Source: JAXDMK01 sp963790325 (lineage in GTDB: Bacteria; Actinomycetota; Acidimicrobiia; Acidimicrobiales; AC-14). Taken from it: DNA of 64,000 nt. Each line of letters starts with the position of its first letter. The first letter of the stretch is position 1. The DNA lies in NCBI GenBank assembly GCA_963790325.1, contig CAWBNY010000003.1:620001-684000 (forward strand), read 5' to 3'. Shown one piece after another: positions 15,819 through 24,400 of the stretch. Under the pieces are notes generated by a model, which worked only from the letters and a program-made list of their open reading frames with translations, was not told where the DNA came from and ran no database searches. Both the position numbers and the translations under genes were made by a program.

Positions 15819-17288
15819 CTACGGCGCCTCGGGCGGCGGCTTCCAGACCTCGGCCGGCACCGCGTCGCCCCCACCGTCGCCGTGGCCGCCGACGCGCTCG
15901 AAGCCGCCGGTGGCGGTGCGGACGATGCGGCCGCCCTCGGGGGGCTCGGTCGGATGGAGGTCGGCCCGGGCCAGGCCCCGGCACACGTTGCGGGTGACGA
16001 GGAACACGGCCAGGGGGACCACGAAGATCAGGACCCGGAAGGCGGTGGTGATGGCCTCGGGGGCGATGCGGAAGACGCCGGCCAGGATGTCGTTGCCCCC
16101 GGCCAGGAGCAGGATCCCGTAGAAAGCCAGGGTGGCGGCTCCCAAAGCGGTGCGGACCGGTGCGTCGCGAGGGCGGTCGAGCAGGTTGTGGGCGGCCCGG
16201 TCCCTGGTCACCCGCCGCTCGAGGAACGGCCACAGGTAGAGGGCGCCGAAGGTGATCCCGGGCATGAGGACACCCGGGAAGAAGGGGTTGGCGATGGTGT
16301 GGCCAAAAGCGCGGACCTCCCAGGCAGGCATGATCCGCAGCGCCCCGTCGACCCAGCCCATGTACCAGTCCGGCTGCGACCCGGCGGTGGCCGCCGCCGC
16401 CTGGGTGGCCTGGTACGGCCCGTACAGCCAGATCGGGTTGATCTGGGCCAGTCCCCCGAGGGCGGCCAGAACCGCCGCCACCAGCAGGAACAGGGCCGCC
16501 GACTTGGCTGCGTACTGGGGCCACAGCCGGGAGCCGACGATGTTGTCCTCGGTGCGGCCGGGGCCTTTGAACTGGGTGTGCTTCTGGCGCCAGACGATGG
16601 CCAGGTGGGCGGTGAGCAGACCGACGATCATCGCCGGGAGGATGAGCACGTGGAGGACATAGAAGCGGGTGATGAACTCGGTGTTGGGGAACTCGCCCCC
16701 GAAGAACAGGAACGCCAGCCACGTCCCCGCGGCCGGCACTGACAGGGCGATGGAGTACGCCACCCGCACACCGGTGCCGGACAGGAGGTCGTCGACCAGC
16801 GAGTACCCGAAGAAGCCGTTGCCGATGGCCAGCACCAGCAGGGTCACACCCACCATCCAGTTGAGCTCCCGGGGCCGGCGGAACGCCCCGGTGAAGAACA
16901 CCCGGCACAGGTGCACGACGATGGCGGCCACGAACACCAGGGCCGCCCAGTGGTGCATCTGGCGCATCACCAGGCCCGCCCGCACCTCGAAGCTGATGTC
17001 GAGGGTGGACGCGTAGGCCTGCGACATCTCCACCCCCCGCAGGGGGGCGTAGGCCCCGCCGTAGACGATCTCCTCGGTGGCGGGGACGAAGAAGAAGGCC
17101 AGGTAGATACCGGTGACGATGAGGATCACCAGGCAGTACATGGCGATCTCCCCGATCATGAACGACCAGTGGTCGGGGAAGACCTTGGTCAGCGCCTTGC
17201 GGGTGAAGCGGGAGATCCCGAGGCGGTCGTCGACGAAGCGGAAGCCCCGGTCGACGGCCTTCGCCTGCTTCGGCCTCCGCCGGCTCAT
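15819..17288 (-). CDS. qcrB: Ubiquinol/menaquinol-cytochrome c reductase cytochrome b subunit
   Basis: Di-haem cytochrome b of the bcc complex, 489 residues. The haem-ligand helices are visible as MRQMHHWAALVFVAAIVVHLCR and FYVLHVLILPAMIVGLLTAH. The FPDHWSFMIGEIAMY start and the PDWYMGWVDGALRIMP region are typical of actinobacterial QcrB. It oxidises menaquinol and passes electrons to the Rieske protein. ATG 17288 overlaps the qcrA stop (ATGA). It is the last gene of the ctaE-qcrC-qcrA-qcrB operon. Confidence 0.95.
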   Translation of the reverse strand: MSRRRPKQAKAVDRGFRFVDDRLGISRFTRKALTKVFPDHWSFMIGEIAMYCLVILIVTGIYLAFFFVPATEEIVYGGAYAPLRGVEMSQAYASTLDISFEVRAGLVMRQMHHWAALVFVAAIVVHLCRVFFTGAFRRPRELNWMVGVTLLVLAIGNGFFGYSLVDDLLSGTGVRVAYSIALSVPAAGTWLAFLFFGGEFPNTEFITRFYVLHVLILPAMIVGLLTAHLAIVWRQKHTQFKGPGRTEDNIVGSRLWPQYAAKSAALFLLVAAVLAALGGLAQINPIWLYGPYQATQAAAATAGSQPDWYMGWVDGALRIMPAWEVRAFGHTIANPFFPGVLMPGITFGALYLWPFLERRVTRDRAAHNLLDRPRDAPVRTALGAATLAFYGILLLAGGNDILAGVFRIAPEAITTAFRVLIFVVPLAVFLVTRNVCRGLARADLHPTEPPEGGRIVRTATGGFERVGGHGDGGGDAVPAEVWKPPPEAP

Positions 17289-18136
17289 GCCCGGTTCCAG
17301 AAGCCGGGGCCGACGGGCTCGGTGAAGTCCCGCTGGGCGATCAGGAAGCCGTCGTCGTCGACCGCCAGGGGCAGCTGGGGCAGGGCCCGGGTGGCGGGAC
17401 CGAACCGGGGCCGGGCCCCGTCGACCACGTCGAACGTGGACTGGTGGCAGGGGCAGACGAGCTCCTCGGTGTCCTCCTGGTAGAGGCCCACCGGGCAGCC
17501 CACGTGGGTGCAGATCTTGGAGTAGGCGACGTTGTCGGCGGCGGCCCACGACTCCCGGCCCCGGCGGGGCCGGTTGCGGCCGGGGGCGAGGCGGATGAGC
17601 ACCGCCTGGGAGTCGCCGGCCTGGGCCGCTCCCTCGGGAAAGACGGTGATGGTGCCGCCCACGTCGAGGGTGTCGGGGCGCATCAGGCGCCCTTCGCTGT
17701 CGACCAGGCGCCGGCCGGGGCGCCAGGCGGTGCGCTCGAGGGAGTCACCCGGGCTCGGCCCGAGGGATCGGATGGGGAACAGGGCGGCCAGGCCGAGCGA
17801 CGCCACCGCGGCCAGCAGCAGCCGACCCAGGACCGTGCGCCGGCCGAGCTGTTCGAGGTCGTCGACCACGTCGTCGACCACCGCCGCCTGATCGGCCTCC
17901 GACCCGGCCAGCTCCCCCCGCTCGTCGGTGACGGGGCCGTCGTCGATCTGGCGGGCCCACAGCACCGCACCCACCCCCAGCCCGCCCAGGGCGACGAACA
18001 GCAAGGCCCCCTCGGCCTGGGGCTGGCCGCCCCCGATGTACACCCCGGCCAGCCCCAGAGCGGCAAAGGTGCTGGCCAGGAAGGCCATGGCGATGCGACG
18101 CTCGCTCGGTTCGGCCCCCGTCCCGGGTTCCGCCAT
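17285..18136 (-). CDS. qcrA: Rieske iron-sulfur subunit of the bcc complex
   Basis: A 283-residue protein with actinobacterial architecture: two closely spaced N-terminal helices, a linker, a third helix (LGRLLLAAVASLGLAALFP), and a C-terminal Rieske domain. The 2Fe-2S ligands are in CTHVGCPVGLY and CPCHQSTFD. ATG 18136 overlaps the qcrC stop by one base. It carries electrons from menaquinol to the c-type haems of QcrC. Confidence 0.95.
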   Translation of the reverse strand: MAEPGTGAEPSERRIAMAFLASTFAALGLAGVYIGGGQPQAEGALLFVALGGLGVGAVLWARQIDDGPVTDERGELAGSEADQAAVVDDVVDDLEQLGRRTVLGRLLLAAVASLGLAALFPIRSLGPSPGDSLERTAWRPGRRLVDSEGRLMRPDTLDVGGTITVFPEGAAQAGDSQAVLIRLAPGRNRPRRGRESWAAADNVAYSKICTHVGCPVGLYQEDTEELVCPCHQSTFDVVDGARPRFGPATRALPQLPLAVDDDGFLIAQRDFTEPVGPGFWNRA

Positions 18137-18891
18137 CAGTCCCGGGTCCCGATCCAGCGGGCGGCGAGGAGAACGCCCAGCAGCCCCACCGCCCACGCCA
18201 CCAGACCTTCGCTCAGCGGGCCCAGGTGGCCGAGGTCGAAGCCGCCCTCGTCCCGGGGATCGCGCAGGTAGAGGACGTAGCGCACGATGGAGTCCACCTC
18301 GTGGTCGTCAAAGGTGTCGGGACCGAAGAGAGGCATGGCTCCCGGACCGATGCGGATGGCCTCCGCCACCTGCAGGGCGGTGGCCCGGTTGAGGGGCGGG
18401 GCGTAGACGGCGTGGCCCAAAGCCCCGCCCGCCCCCGCCGAGCTGTGGCAGGAGGCGCAGTTGTCGGCGTAGAGCTGGTAGCCGACGGTGATGTCGCCCC
18501 GTTCGGGGTCGACCTCGGGGATGGGCGGGCCCGTTCCCAGTGAGCCTACGTAGGCCGTGAGCAGGGCGATCTCGGCGGGCGAGAAGGCGGGGCGCTTGCG
18601 CTCGGCCTGGGCCCGGGGCCGGTCGAGGGGCATGCGGCCGGTGGACAGGTAGAAGTCGGCCGAGGCCGGTCCCACCCCGACCAGGGGCGGGCCGTCGGTC
18701 GTGCCCTCACCCTCGACGCCGTGACAGGAGGTGCACGAGATCTCGAACAGGGAGCGCCCGGCCACGACCTCGGAGTCGACCGGCTGGTCAGGCGGGGCCG
18801 GCTGGGCCCCGGCCAGGGTCGACGGGCCGGCCACGCCGAGGGCCGCCACCGCGACCGCCACCGCCACCGCCACCGCCACCCGTCGCCTCAT
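18136..18891 (-). CDS. qcrC: Di-haem cytochrome c subunit of the bcc complex
   Basis: A 251-residue protein with an Ala/Val-rich signal sequence, two CxxCH haem sites (CTSCH and CASCH) about 100 residues apart, and a C-terminal membrane helix ending at RWIGTRD. Di-haem QcrC replaces soluble cytochrome c in actinobacteria and wires the bcc complex directly to CuA of CoxB. The N-terminal (AV) run is coded by a GCC-ACC microrepeat near 18850-18880. ATG 18891 overlaps the ctaE stop (ATGA). Confidence 0.95.
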   Translation of the reverse strand: MRRRVAVAVAVAVAVAALGVAGPSTLAGAQPAPPDQPVDSEVVAGRSLFEISCTSCHGVEGEGTTDGPPLVGVGPASADFYLSTGRMPLDRPRAQAERKRPAFSPAEIALLTAYVGSLGTGPPIPEVDPERGDITVGYQLYADNCASCHSSAGAGGALGHAVYAPPLNRATALQVAEAIRIGPGAMPLFGPDTFDDHEVDSIVRYVLYLRDPRDEGGFDLGHLGPLSEGLVAWAVGLLGVLLAARWIGTRD

Positions 18892-19445
18892 CCGAGCAGG
18901 AACAGGGTGGCCCACAGCGCCACCCACACCACGTCGACGAAGTGCCAGTAGTAGGAGACGACCTCGACCGCCGGTGTCTCCTCCGGCCCGAAGCGGGGGG
19001 ACGACGCCCGGCCCACGAGCACGGCCATGGCCAGCATGCCCCCGGCCACGTGCAGTCCGTGGAAGCCGGTCATGACGTAGAAGGCGGAGCCGTAGGGATG
19101 GGAGCTGACGGAGAAGCCCAGCGTCAGCCACTCGTGGCCCTGGTTGAGGAGGAAGGCGGCGGCCAGTGCGACGGTGATCAACAGCCACCGGCGGAACGCG
19201 ATCCGCCGTCCCCCGGCCAGGGCCCGCACCGCCAGCTGCACCGTCCCGCTGGAGGCCACCAGGAGGAGCGTGAACAGGCCGCTGACCAGCCGGTCGAGCT
19301 CGACATCGGCCGGGGGCCAGTCGCCCGGCGTGGCCGCCCGGAGGGCGAAGTAGGCGCCGAACAGGCCGCTGAAGAACATGACTTCGGACGCCAGCCATAC
19401 CACCGTGCCGACCGGCAGCAGGGGGATCCGGGCCGAGTCAGCCAC
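18888..19445 (-). CDS. ctaE: Cytochrome c oxidase subunit III
   Basis: A 185-residue, five-helix subunit III with the motifs WLASEVMFFSGLFGAYFALR, GHEWLTLGF, FHGLHVAGG and SYYWHFVDVVWVALW. It supports proton uptake and stability of the aa3 oxidase. As in many actinobacteria it leads the qcr operon rather than sitting next to coxA. GTG 19445 lies seven bases after a TAGAAA -10 box, which suggests leaderless translation. Confidence 0.94.
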   Translation of the reverse strand: MADSARIPLLPVGTVVWLASEVMFFSGLFGAYFALRAATPGDWPPADVELDRLVSGLFTLLLVASSGTVQLAVRALAGGRRIAFRRWLLITVALAAAFLLNQGHEWLTLGFSVSSHPYGSAFYVMTGFHGLHVAGGMLAMAVLVGRASSPRFGPEETPAVEVVSYYWHFVDVVWVALWATLFLLG

Positions 19446-19452
19446 TGCCCCG

Positions 19453-19458
19453 TTTCTA
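19453..19458 (-). promoter_or_regulatory. -10 element (TAGAAA) of the ctaE-qcrCAB operon
   Basis: TAGAAA, read on the minus strand, is separated by seven bases from GTG 19445. This spacing places the transcription start at or next to the start codon. No convincing -35 box is seen. Confidence 0.5.
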
Positions 19459-19475
19459 GCAGCGTGGGAGACCGG

Positions 19476-19727
19476 TCAGCGCACCCGGAAGCGCTCCTCC
19501 CCCACCGGAACCTCCCGAACCACGTCGACCGCCGTCACCCGGGCGTGGGGCGGCCCTTGGTGGCACCAGGCCACCATCTTCGCCACCGCCGCCGGAGCGC
19601 CCTCGAACCACGCCTCCACCCGGCCGTCGGGGCGGTTGCGCACCCACCCGGTCACCCCCGCCGCGGCCGCCAGCTTGCGGCACTCGTCCCGGAAGAACAC
19701 GCCCTGCACCAGCCCGTCGACAACCAC
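19476..19727 (-). CDS. acyP: Acylphosphatase
   Basis: An 83-residue protein close to the usual 90-100 of the family. The motif VDGLVQGVFFRDEC contains the catalytic Arg, and VTGWVRNRPDGRVEAWFEG contains the catalytic Asn. It hydrolyses the carboxyl-phosphate bond of acylphosphates. GTG 19727 is the only usable start before the in-frame upstream region loses start codons. It follows the DUF3151 gene by 16 bases on the same strand. Confidence 0.88.
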   Translation of the reverse strand: MVVDGLVQGVFFRDECRKLAAAAGVTGWVRNRPDGRVEAWFEGAPAAVAKMVAWCHQGPPHARVTAVDVVREVPVGEERFRVR

Positions 19728-19743
19728 CCGGCGGGCGACGGAG

Positions 19744-20181
19744 TCAGGCGTCGGTGCCGTCCCACGACGGGTCGAGCTGGCCGATGAACTGGCGGCAGCG
19801 CTCGGCCTCGTCGGTCTCGCCGATGGCCTCGGCCTGGCGCCGGAGGCCGTCGAGGGCCCGCAGGAAGCCCCGGTTGGACTCCACCCGCCACCGGACGTAG
19901 CCCGATCCCCGCCATCCGGATTGGCGCAGGCGGTCTAGTCCCCGGTGGTAACCCACCCGGAAGGAGGCGTAGGCCTCCACGTCGTCCCGCCCGAGCTGGC
20001 CCAGGCGGGCCCAGGCATCGAGGAAGCGGGGCCAGCGGGCGACCACGGCCGCCACCGCCTGGCGGCGCTCGCCACCCTCGGCGGGGGCCTCGAGGGCGGC
20101 GGCCAAGGCGGCCAGGGCCTCCGACGGCTCCGGGGGCAGGACGGTCTCCGGCAGGCCGGAGGAGAAGGTGACGTCAGCCAC
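19744..20181 (-). CDS. DUF3151 family protein
   Basis: A 145-residue soluble protein. The central and C-terminal pattern (V-E-A-Y-A-S-F-R-V-G-Y-H-R-G-L-D, then SNRGFLRALDGLRRQAEAIG and ERCRQFIGQLDPSW) matches my memory of the actinobacterial DUF3151 family. The function of that family is unknown. GTG 20181 is chosen because the family-like N terminus (LPPEPSEALAAL) begins shortly after it, and because it overlaps the stop of a possible 35-codon leader ORF. It is upstream of acyP on the same strand. Confidence 0.75.
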   Translation of the reverse strand: MADVTFSSGLPETVLPPEPSEALAALAAALEAPAEGGERRQAVAAVVARWPRFLDAWARLGQLGRDDVEAYASFRVGYHRGLDRLRQSGWRGSGYVRWRVESNRGFLRALDGLRRQAEAIGETDEAERCRQFIGQLDPSWDGTDA

Positions 20182-20281
20182 GCTGGTGCCACGGGAACGA
20201 GGACATGGCCTCCCACTGTTCGTCGTCGATGGACTGCCGCACTCGGGACGGGGCGCCGATGGCGCCCTCGCGTGCGGCCAC
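20174..20281 (-). CDS. Possible 35-residue leader ORF upstream of DUF3151
   Basis: GTG 20281 lies seven bases after TACGGT (20289-20294), the same spacing as other probable leaderless starts in this window. The peptide (…RQSIDDEQWEAMSS-FPWHQRG) ends in a TGA that overlaps the DUF3151 GTG start by eight bases, so it could couple translation. The peptide has no recognised family. It may instead be only the 5' leader of the DUF3151 message. Confidence 0.35.
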   Translation of the reverse strand: MAAREGAIGAPSRVRQSIDDEQWEAMSSFPWHQRG

Positions 20282-20480
20282 GGGGAGAACCGTAGCGTCT
20301 CTCCCGCCGGCGGAACTGCGGCCGGCCCCCGTCGGTCCCCCGTCGTAGCCGTGGTCGTGGCGAGGGCCGGGAGGTGGCCGGCCTGGGATTCGCCGGCGCG
20401 CACCCGCCGCGGGGGTGAGGAGTTGCTCGGTGGCTAGGACGGAGGCGAGGTCGGATGAGCCGGCCTCCACCGCCCGGGGC
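20182..20480. other. Intergenic stretch around the DUF3151 promoter
   Basis: Contains the possible leader ORF (to 20281) and its TACGGT box at 20289-20294. Between 20295 and 20480 I see no convincing gene, hairpin or repeat. Confidence 0.4.
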
Positions 20481-20741
20481 TCAGGCGAGCGCGTCGGCCG
20501 CCTGCACGTGGTGGCCAAGGGGAACGCCGGCCCGGGTCAGGAACGCCAGCCGCCGCTCGATGGTGTGGGCCCACGTGTCCAGGTCGGCCAGGAAGTGCTC
20601 CCGGTCGCCGTCCTCGTAGGCGTGCGCCAACTCGTCGAAGGCGCAGTCCTCGGCGTCCAGAAGGGCCCGGTACCGGCTCAGGAATCCCTCGTTGACCACC
20701 TCTTCGAGCGCCACGGGCACCACCTCCGGAGTGTCGATCAC
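20481..20741 (-). CDS. Small acidic hypothetical protein
   Basis: An 86-residue protein from GTG 20741, rich in Glu, Asp, Leu and Ala and probably helical (EEVVNEGFLSRYRALLDAED, ELAHAYEDGDREHFLADLD). No signal peptide, membrane segment or known motif. The frame stays open to 20891, but the upstream part is Pro/Arg-rich and looks non-coding. Family unknown; it could be a small regulator or a partner protein. Confidence 0.5.
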   Translation of the reverse strand: MIDTPEVVPVALEEVVNEGFLSRYRALLDAEDCAFDELAHAYEDGDREHFLADLDTWAHTIERRLAFLTRAGVPLGHHVQAADALA

Positions 20742-20926
20742 CAGGCTTCGACCGTAGCGCGCCCGTCGGGACGGGAACACCCATCCCGAGCGGGACGGAT
20801 CGGCACCGAAGGCGCCCTCGGCGCGCGGCCGGACAAGCGGTTGGTGCGGAGGTGGACGGCTTCGCACGAACGGCTCGGGGACTCCTCCCACCTCGCCGAG
20901 CAGCCTTCGGTTGCGGACGGGACCCG

Positions 20927-20969
20927 CGAATCGGCTCGCCGGCGCCAGGCGCCGGCGAGCCAGGATTCG
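20927..20969 (-). terminator. Strong hairpin after the LALTG miniprotein gene
   Basis: CGAATC and GATTCG form an outer stem around a 12-bp GGCTCGCCGGCG stem with a five-base loop, 18 bases past the stop at 20987. It is the most stable hairpin seen in the window and likely ends the transcript of the giant-protein region. Confidence 0.75.
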
Positions 20970-20986
20970 TACGCCCGAAGGCCGGG

Positions 20987-21421
20987 CTAGTTCTGGTGGC
21001 GGAAGATGTTGGTGAGGCTCACCAGGGCGAGGCCGGCGAAGAAGGCGACCAGCGCCATCTGCACCATGGAGCCACTCGACGAGCCGGTGAGGGCCAGGTC
21101 GCCGTGGTGGGCCTTGGCCGGCCCGCTCCTTGCGCTCTTGCAGTGGTCGGCGCCCGAGGCGGTCGACTCCCTGGTGGCGGTGGAACAGCCCGACGCCACC
21201 GAGCCGTCGATGGCCACGGCGTCGCCGGATGCGGTCGAGTCGTTGATGGCAACCGCAGTGCCCGACGCCACCGACCCCTCGGACGCGAAGGCCCCGCCAG
21301 AGGTCAACGGGTCGTGATGGTGGCTGTCGGCTGCGGCCGGGCCTGCCAGGAAGGCAACCATGCCGACCAGGCCAGCAACAACCGCCAGCAGCGACATCGT
21401 CGCACGTCTCTTCGTGGTCAT
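20987..21421 (-). CDS. LALTG-anchored miniprotein sharing the giant proteins' pre-anchor module
   Basis: A 144-residue protein. ATG 21421 is preceded by AAGGAG at good spacing. Signal peptide about 1-31 (ending AAA before DSHHH). Then come about four 11-residue SxASGxAxAxx repeats (SVASGTAVAIN, STASGDAVAID) and a Cys pair (SGC … ADHC, 14 residues apart). After that is a basic stretch, LALTGSSSG, a membrane helix and FRHQN. The last part is a short class E sortase signal. The SxASG repeats and Cys pair closely resemble those just before the anchors of the two giant proteins upstream on the same strand. It looks like an anchor module without the giant array and could be an assembly base, cap or competitor. 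Function unknown. Confidence 0.8.
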   Translation of the reverse strand: MTTKRRATMSLLAVVAGLVGMVAFLAGPAAADSHHHDPLTSGGAFASEGSVASGTAVAINDSTASGDAVAIDGSVASGCSTATRESTASGADHCKSARSGPAKAHHGDLALTGSSSGSMVQMALVAFFAGLALVSLTNIFRHQN

Positions 21422-21485
21422 CGTCTCCTTCTTCCGCTCTGGGAACTGTCTCTACTGTCGTGCAGCCGTACTGACTGCGATTTGG

Positions 21486-24400
21486 TCAGGATTCTTCGCT
21501 CTGGCGCCGGCGGCCGATGCGGCTGAGCGCCAGCAGGAGGCCACCGAGCCCGCTGCTTGCACCTGCTGCAACCACCATGGTCCCGGCGTCCAGACCGGTG
21601 CGGGCCAGCGTAGCCGGACCGTCACCGTCGCCGTGGGTTCCGCCGTCGTCACCGTGCTTGCCGCCGGGGCTGCACTCGGAGCCGGAGGCAGTGGAGACGT
21701 CGACGGCGGTGGAGCACCCGGAGGCCACGGAGCCGTCCTTCGCCGTGGCCCAGCCGGAGGCGGTGGAGTTGTTGTCCGCCGTCGACCAGCCCGAGGCGAC
21801 CGACTCGTTGGTGGCGTGGCCGTTACCCGAGGCGACCGACGTCTCGTCGGCCACCGCACCGCCGGAAGCGGTGTACGACGTCGGCCAGGTGAGGACGTCG
21901 TCGTTGTCGTCGGACTCGTGACCGTCGCGGTGGCTCCCGTGGTGGCCGCCGCCCGAGCCCGACCCCGACCCGGCAGCTGCAGCCGGAGCGGCAGCCGCTC
22001 CGCCTCCGCCGCCCGACCCGAGGCCGGCACCGGTGCCGGCCGCCGACGCCGCTGCCAGCGGGCTGGCGTCCGCCGCCGTGCCCGTGCCGCTGGCCGTTCC
22101 GGTGGAGCCGGAGGACGGCGACGAGCCCGAGGCGGAGACGGGGTTGGTCTCCGCCACCGAGGTGCTGTCGCCGGTGTCGCCGGTGTTGGTGGCGCTGGAC
22201 TGGCCGACTGCGTGACCCGAGGCGCCGGACGTGGCGTTCGGTGCGGCGGTGACCGAACCCCCGCCGCCCGCACCGCCGTTGGCCACCGAGGTGGCCACGC
22301 TGGCGCCGGCGACGGCCGAGCCCGTGGCCCCGTTGTTGACCGCCGGGCCACCGGCGCCGGCTACCGCGATGGCGCCGCCGGGAGAGAGCAGAGTCGGTTC
22401 GTCGGCGTCGCCGCCGAAACCACCGAGCACCACCAAGCCGATGTCGTTGGACGCCTCACCGGTGACGCCCGAGAGCCCGTCGGCCGCCGAGTGGGCGCCG
22501 GAGTTGGCCAGGCTGTCGGCCTCCGAGTCGGCCGCCGCCGAGCCGGTGGCGCCGGTGGAGCCGGAGTCGCCGGTCTCGGCGTCGCCGGAGGCGGTCAGCG
22601 TGGTACCCAGACCGGCCAGGCCGGTGGTGATCACCGTCGGGCCGGAGGTGGCGTTGCCGGTGTTGCCGGTGGCCCCGGACGGGCCCGAGGTGGCCACCGG
22701 CGACGAGGTCGCCCGGGAGGACGCGTTGCCCGTGTCACCGCTGTTGGTGGAGCTCGACCGGGAGTCGACGTTGCCCGAAGCCCCGCTCCGGGCCGTCGGC
22801 GTGACGTTGGCGCTGGCGCCGCCACCGGCACCGCCGTTGGCATCGGCGGTCGCGACCGAAGCGCCGCCGGTGGCGCTCACGGTGCCGTCGACCGACGTGG
22901 CGATCAGGATGTTGGTCGCCGGGCCGCCTTCACCAGACACGGCGGAGGCGAAGCCGCCGTCGCCGCCCGATCCGGCGAACACGCCGAGCTCGACCAGGTT
23001 GAAGGCTGCCCCGGTGTCGCCGGATGCACCGTCGGAGTCCGACCGGGCGCCCGAGTTGGCCGTGCTGTCGGCGGAAGCGGTCACGTCGGCGCCCCCGGTC
23101 TCACCGGAGTCACCAGAGTCACCCGAGGTGGCCTCGCCGGAGATGGCGATGGCTGCTCCGAGAAGGGCCGGGTTGGAGGCGTTGGCCGCCGAGGTGGCCG
23201 TCCCGGTGGCGCCGGTGCCACCCGACGAGCCGGTGCCCACGATCGGGCTGGCCACCGCCACCGATGTGGCGTCGCCGGTGTCGCCGGTGTTGGTGGAACT
23301 GGACTGCGAGGTCACCCCACCCGACGCACCGGACGTGGCGGTCGGCGTGACGTGGGCCGACGATGCGCCCCCGTTTCCGCCGTTGGCCCCTGCGGTCGCG
23401 ACCGACGCCCCGCCCGAGGCGGTGACCGACCCGCCGATGTCGGACGCTTCGATCACGTTGACCGCCTGGCCGCCCTCGCCTCCAACAGCGTCGCCCTCGC
23501 CGCCGTCGCCGCCTTCGCCGCCGGTGCCGACCGCGAACACGGCGTTGACGGCGCCACCGGTGTTGCCGGAGGTGGCGTCGGTGGTGGTCATGGCGCCGGA
23601 GTTGGCGGAGCTGGTGGCGTCGGCGTCGCCGGTGGCGTCGCCGGTCTCACCCGAGTCGCCGGAGTCGCCGGACGTGGCGCTTCCGCCCACCGCCAGAGCG
23701 GTGCCGAGGATGGCGGTGTTGGCTGCGGTGGCGCTGGTGCTGGCGGCACCCGTGGCACCGGTGCCACCGGAGTTGCCGGACACAGCGATCGGGTTGGCCG
23801 TGGCCGTCGACGAGGCCGCGCCCGTGTCACCGGTGTTGGTGGCGCTGGACTGCGAGTTGCTGGCCCCGGAGGCACCGCTCGTCGCCGACGGCGTGGCGGT
23901 GATGCTGGCATCCCCACCGGACGCACCGTCGGCGTCGGTCGTGGCCACCGAGCTCCCGCCCCGGGCGAGGACCGAGCCCTCGACGTCGACCAGCAACAGG
24001 GTGTTGAAAGCGCCGCCGCTGAGGTCGGCCGCGCTGTCGCTGGCGTTGATCGAGAGGCCCTCGCCACCGGAGCCGCCTTCGCCACCGTCGGCGAACAGGA
24101 AGGCGGTGTTGAACGCGGAGCCCGTCTCACCGCTCAGCGATACCGAGTCGGCCTGGGCACCGGAGTTGGCCGTGCTGCTGGCGGTACCGGCGACGTCGAC
24201 GTCGCCGGTGTCGCCCGAGCCCTCACCGCCGCTGGCGCCGGAGCTGGCGTTGCCGCCGATCGCAGTCGCCGTCCCCAGCACCGCCGGGGAGTTGGTGGCG
24301 GTGGCTGTGGTGGCCGCGGTGCCGGTTGCGCCGGTTGCGCCGGAGTCACCGCTGCGGGCGACCGGGCTGGCGTCGGCGACAGACGTGGCGGTGCCGGTGT

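Noticed and set aside
20742..20926. Additional gene upstream of the small acidic protein
   Set aside because: Open frames here have Pro/Arg-rich products and no start signal.
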